This document shows positions 61,742-64,000 of a DNA stretch of 64,000 nt, one piece after another. A program made the translations under genes and the position numbers. This stretch comes from Oegoconia quadripuncta. Lineage: Eukaryota > Arthropoda > Insecta > Lepidoptera > Autostichidae. Position 1 is the first letter of the stretch. Each line of letters opens with the position of its first letter. The stretch spans positions 23,216,324 through 23,280,323 of the forward strand of contig OX438741.1 in the NCBI GenBank assembly GCA_949316235.1, in the 5' to 3' direction. Under the pieces are notes generated by a model. The model was not told the origin of the DNA, searched no databases, and worked only from the letters and a program-made list of their open reading frames with translations.

Positions 61742-62753
61742 TTAATCATAGACTGCCTCAGCAAAAGCATTGTCTTCATCCTCGAGCACCGGCCTGTTAT
61801 AAAATCGGGCAAATACCAACGAGTTACCTGACCACCCCGCGGTTCTTTTGATAACATCCACTGACAAACCCTTCCTGCTGGCTGCTGAGGTGGAAGCATG
61901 GCGGGTGCTATGCGCCGAAAAAACTGTAATATCAATACCACTCTGTGAGAGTATAGATTTAACCCAGCGGCTAATTGTGGCAGGGGTAGCATTATGTGTG
62001 GGTTTTTTGGTGGTTAAGAAAAGCTTCTCGGTATGTGGTAGGTCTCTGAATTCCTGGGTTATTTCGAGGTACGAAATCAAGGCATTTGCTGGGCATATTT
62101 GTATTTTTTCGGTGAAAAAGGGGATAATTAGCCTTGGCATGGGGCGGCCTGGAGCCGTCGTTTTAATAGGATCGTTAATAATTATCTCCACGTTACTTGC
62201 GTTCACTCTGATATTGGTCAAACGAATCAGCGATAGCGTCTGCACACGTTGTGCAGTCGACAACGCGAGCAGAGCCACTAGCTTTTTAGTAATCTTATCA
62301 ATTGGTAGGTTTTGGTTGGGGTACCAGTTACCTAGGAAGTCTAAGACTATATTAGGGTTCCAAGTCGACTGATATCTAGGTAAGCAAGGATTAGTCTTGA
62401 AAACGCCTTTGAGAAACCTAGATATCCTTTCGTCCTCGCTGATGCTTTTTTTTGCCCAAAATCAGAGCGAGTGCTGATCGCATTGTATTCAAAGTTGAAT
62501 AACTGGCTCCGGCTCTGAATTGAGATGTAAAGAATGATAAAATAAAGGGGATATTAATATTGTAACAATTAACGTTATTTTGTCCACAGAATTGCCACCA
62601 CTTTTTGTAGGCACAGTTGTATTGTTTTAAAGAGCTTTTAGCTAGTGATGAGAGCATTATATCAATCGTACCCGGAGTCAAGGACTGTTGTAAGAATGCT
62701 TCCCTGATAATAGCGCTGACACCAGGGTAAGGCGCTTCCAGAGTGGGTGGCAA
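61742..62753 (-). pseudogene. DIRS tyrosine recombinase, one frameshift
   Basis: The N-terminal core-binding part (62753 to about 62455) reads LKQYNCAYKKWWQFCGQNNV and RAGASYSTLNTMRSALALIL. The catalytic part (about 62445 to 61742) has the Arg of STAQRVQTL, the H-x-x-R box HSTRHAS, GW and the nucleophile region VFARFYNRP. Together they are a complete R-H-x-x-R-Y recombinase of about 335 residues. The frames differ by one base at an A8 run (62446-62453 on the plus strand, as T8). The linking residues are readable in the second frame right after it. The start overlaps the end of the upstream ORF by about 76 nt. Confidence 0.88.
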
Positions 62754-64000
62754 GTTCTGAAAGGAGATAGAAGAAGCTTAGGCCCTGGGTTGAAGTAAAT
62801 AGGTTCATACCTTACTAGTTTTAAGAAAATTGGGTACCACGGCTGGCTAGGCCAGTAAGGTACGACCATTATACCGGTAGCTTTTTCATTAATGATTTTT
62901 CGTAGGCTTTTTAAAATAAGCGAAAAAGGTGGAAAAGCATAGAAGAAATGAGTGCTCCAGTTGACCGTAAATGCGTCAATATCGAAAGCCTCGGGGTCTC
63001 GCTTCCATGAAATGTACTTTTGGCATTTAGCATTAATTCGAGAAGCGAACATGTCTATTTGTGGAAAACCAAATGTATTAGTGATCCTGTCAAAGGCTGA
63101 TTGAGACAGAGTCCATTCTGTGTCGATGTTAGAGCGGCGGGACTCTTCGTCAGCTTCTACATTTTCCTTCGACTTGATATATGACGCATATACGTGTAAC
63201 TGTCGTTTTTCACACCACTGCCAGATATCTCGCGCAATGTTATTTAAGTGAATATATTGTACGCCTCCATATCTATTTATGTATGATATGGCAGTGGTGT
63301 TGTCTATACGTAACAGTATTTCTTTTTCCTTTAAAGTATTAGCGAAACATTTTAGTCCATTAAAAGCAGCAAGTAATTCAAGAAAATTAATATGACTGTC
63401 GGCCTCTTGTGTGGCCCAGAAACCACCTGTCCTTTCTCCACAACATGACGCTCCCCACCCCGTTAACGAAGCGTCTGAAAAAATTTCTAGAGCATATTTT
63501 CCTTCACGAATAGCATTACTTCCCGTTATGTGTCTTATCCACCACGAAAAATCCGGCTGTAGATGAGGGCGTATGCGCATAAAGCTATCATAATTTTCAT
63601 TTGCGTTACGTAACGCGAGGAATTTATCACGCTCTAAACGTTTGGTGTATACCCATCCGTAGGCGATAGCTGGACAGGCTGAACAGCGCACGCCCAATAG
63701 CTTAGCAAAATTTCTAATGGATAAGGTCTTTTGAACTGAAACATTTTTAATATGCGCTAGAAATTTTGAACGTTTGGTGTCTGGCAATCGTAAACACATA
63801 TTGTTTGAATCTAGTTCAAAACCCAAGTAATTTTGAATACTATCTGGGGTCAGTTTGCTTTTTTGAAAATTTATGACAAATCCTAAACTATGCAGTAAAT
63901 TGATGGTCTCTGTGACACACGACAGGCATTCGTCATACGAATTTCCAATACAGATATATATATATATACAAATGGAATAACGTAACCTTTAACGTATCCG
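62678..64000 (-). pseudogene. DIRS reverse transcriptase end, RNase H and methylase-like region
   Basis: The frame is open from near the window end to 62678. It reads IGNSYDECLSCVTETINLLH, LGFELD (RT end), then RNase H landmarks EIFSDASLTGWGASC, NFLELLAAFNGLKC, LLRIDNTTAISYINRYGG and ENVEADEESR. The DIRS-specific segment follows: FGFPQIDMFASRINAKCQKY, FYAFPPFSLI, VVPYWPSQPWYP. Where the RT YxDD box should be (63951-63970) the frame reads through a TA run with no aspartates. The 5' part is outside the window. Confidence 0.85.

Larger units (their letters stand above)
61742..64000 (-). mobile_element. DIRS-like tyrosine-recombinase retrotransposon (partial)
   Basis: On the minus strand: end of reverse transcriptase, RNase H, a DIRS-type methylase-like segment, and a tyrosine recombinase in an overlapping frame. 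This order is that of DIRS/PAT-like elements, which integrate by recombinase rather than a DDE integrase. The gag and most of the RT lie beyond the window. I could not define terminal repeats below 61742. Confidence 0.88.

Overview
This is a nuclear genomic segment of an insect, most likely a moth or butterfly. The reasons are: a low-GC intron-rich background; tRNA-derived SINEs with repeated 3' tails; R1-, RTE-, Jockey/CR1-like and DIRS-like retrotransposons; LINE copies ending in TTTGAC repeats; and the 'cgcccgcggcttcg' interspersed repeat typical of Lepidoptera. There are no bacterial or CRISPR features, and I found no functional tRNA or rRNA gene.

The main cellular gene is a secreted ADAMTS-type metalloprotease on the minus strand. 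I rebuilt ten exons between 50225 and 9335. They have GT/AG junctions and matching phases throughout, and give 552 in-frame residues: end of the disintegrin-like domain, TSR1, cysteine-rich domain, spacer, TSR2-4 and a C-terminal PLAC domain. The propeptide and catalytic metalloprotease half must lie beyond 50225 and were not seen in the window. A poly(A) signal sits at 9222-9227. The introns hold most of the mobile DNA. Downstream of the gene (2584-3868, minus) is a probable two-exon gene of unknown function.

Layout. 1-2155: 5'-truncated LINE. 2428-3868: unknown gene with a SINE in its intron. 3880-9220: intergenic, with SINE pieces, a MITE and one small ORF. 9222-50225: ADAMTS C-terminal half. 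Its introns carry nested RTE/SINE/R1 (12.1-13.6 kb), an R1 3' half (15.0-16.2 kb), a 186-bp GT microsatellite (17.9 kb), an inverted LanC-like/OTU foldback (32.9-33.7 kb), a 105-bp tandem repeat (36.2-36.8 kb), an 89-bp-arm foldback (37.6-38.4 kb), a LINE ORF2 end (40.2-41.1 kb) and an ATACA satellite (45.7-46.0 kb). 50.2-55.4 kb: two related LINE ends, SINEs and a compact convergent ORF pair of unknown, possibly viral, origin. 55399-61477: a 6.1-kb TTAA-flanked DNA transposon with near-perfect terminal inverted repeats, subterminal repeated motifs and a transposase interrupted by one stop codon. 61742-64000: a DIRS-like tyrosine-recombinase retrotransposon, broken by a frameshift and apparently lacking its reverse-transcriptase catalytic aspartates.

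Only the ADAMTS gene and the unknown gene look like host genes. The rest is a record of repeated transposition, including one LINE whose tail now forms the 3' splice site of an ADAMTS exon.
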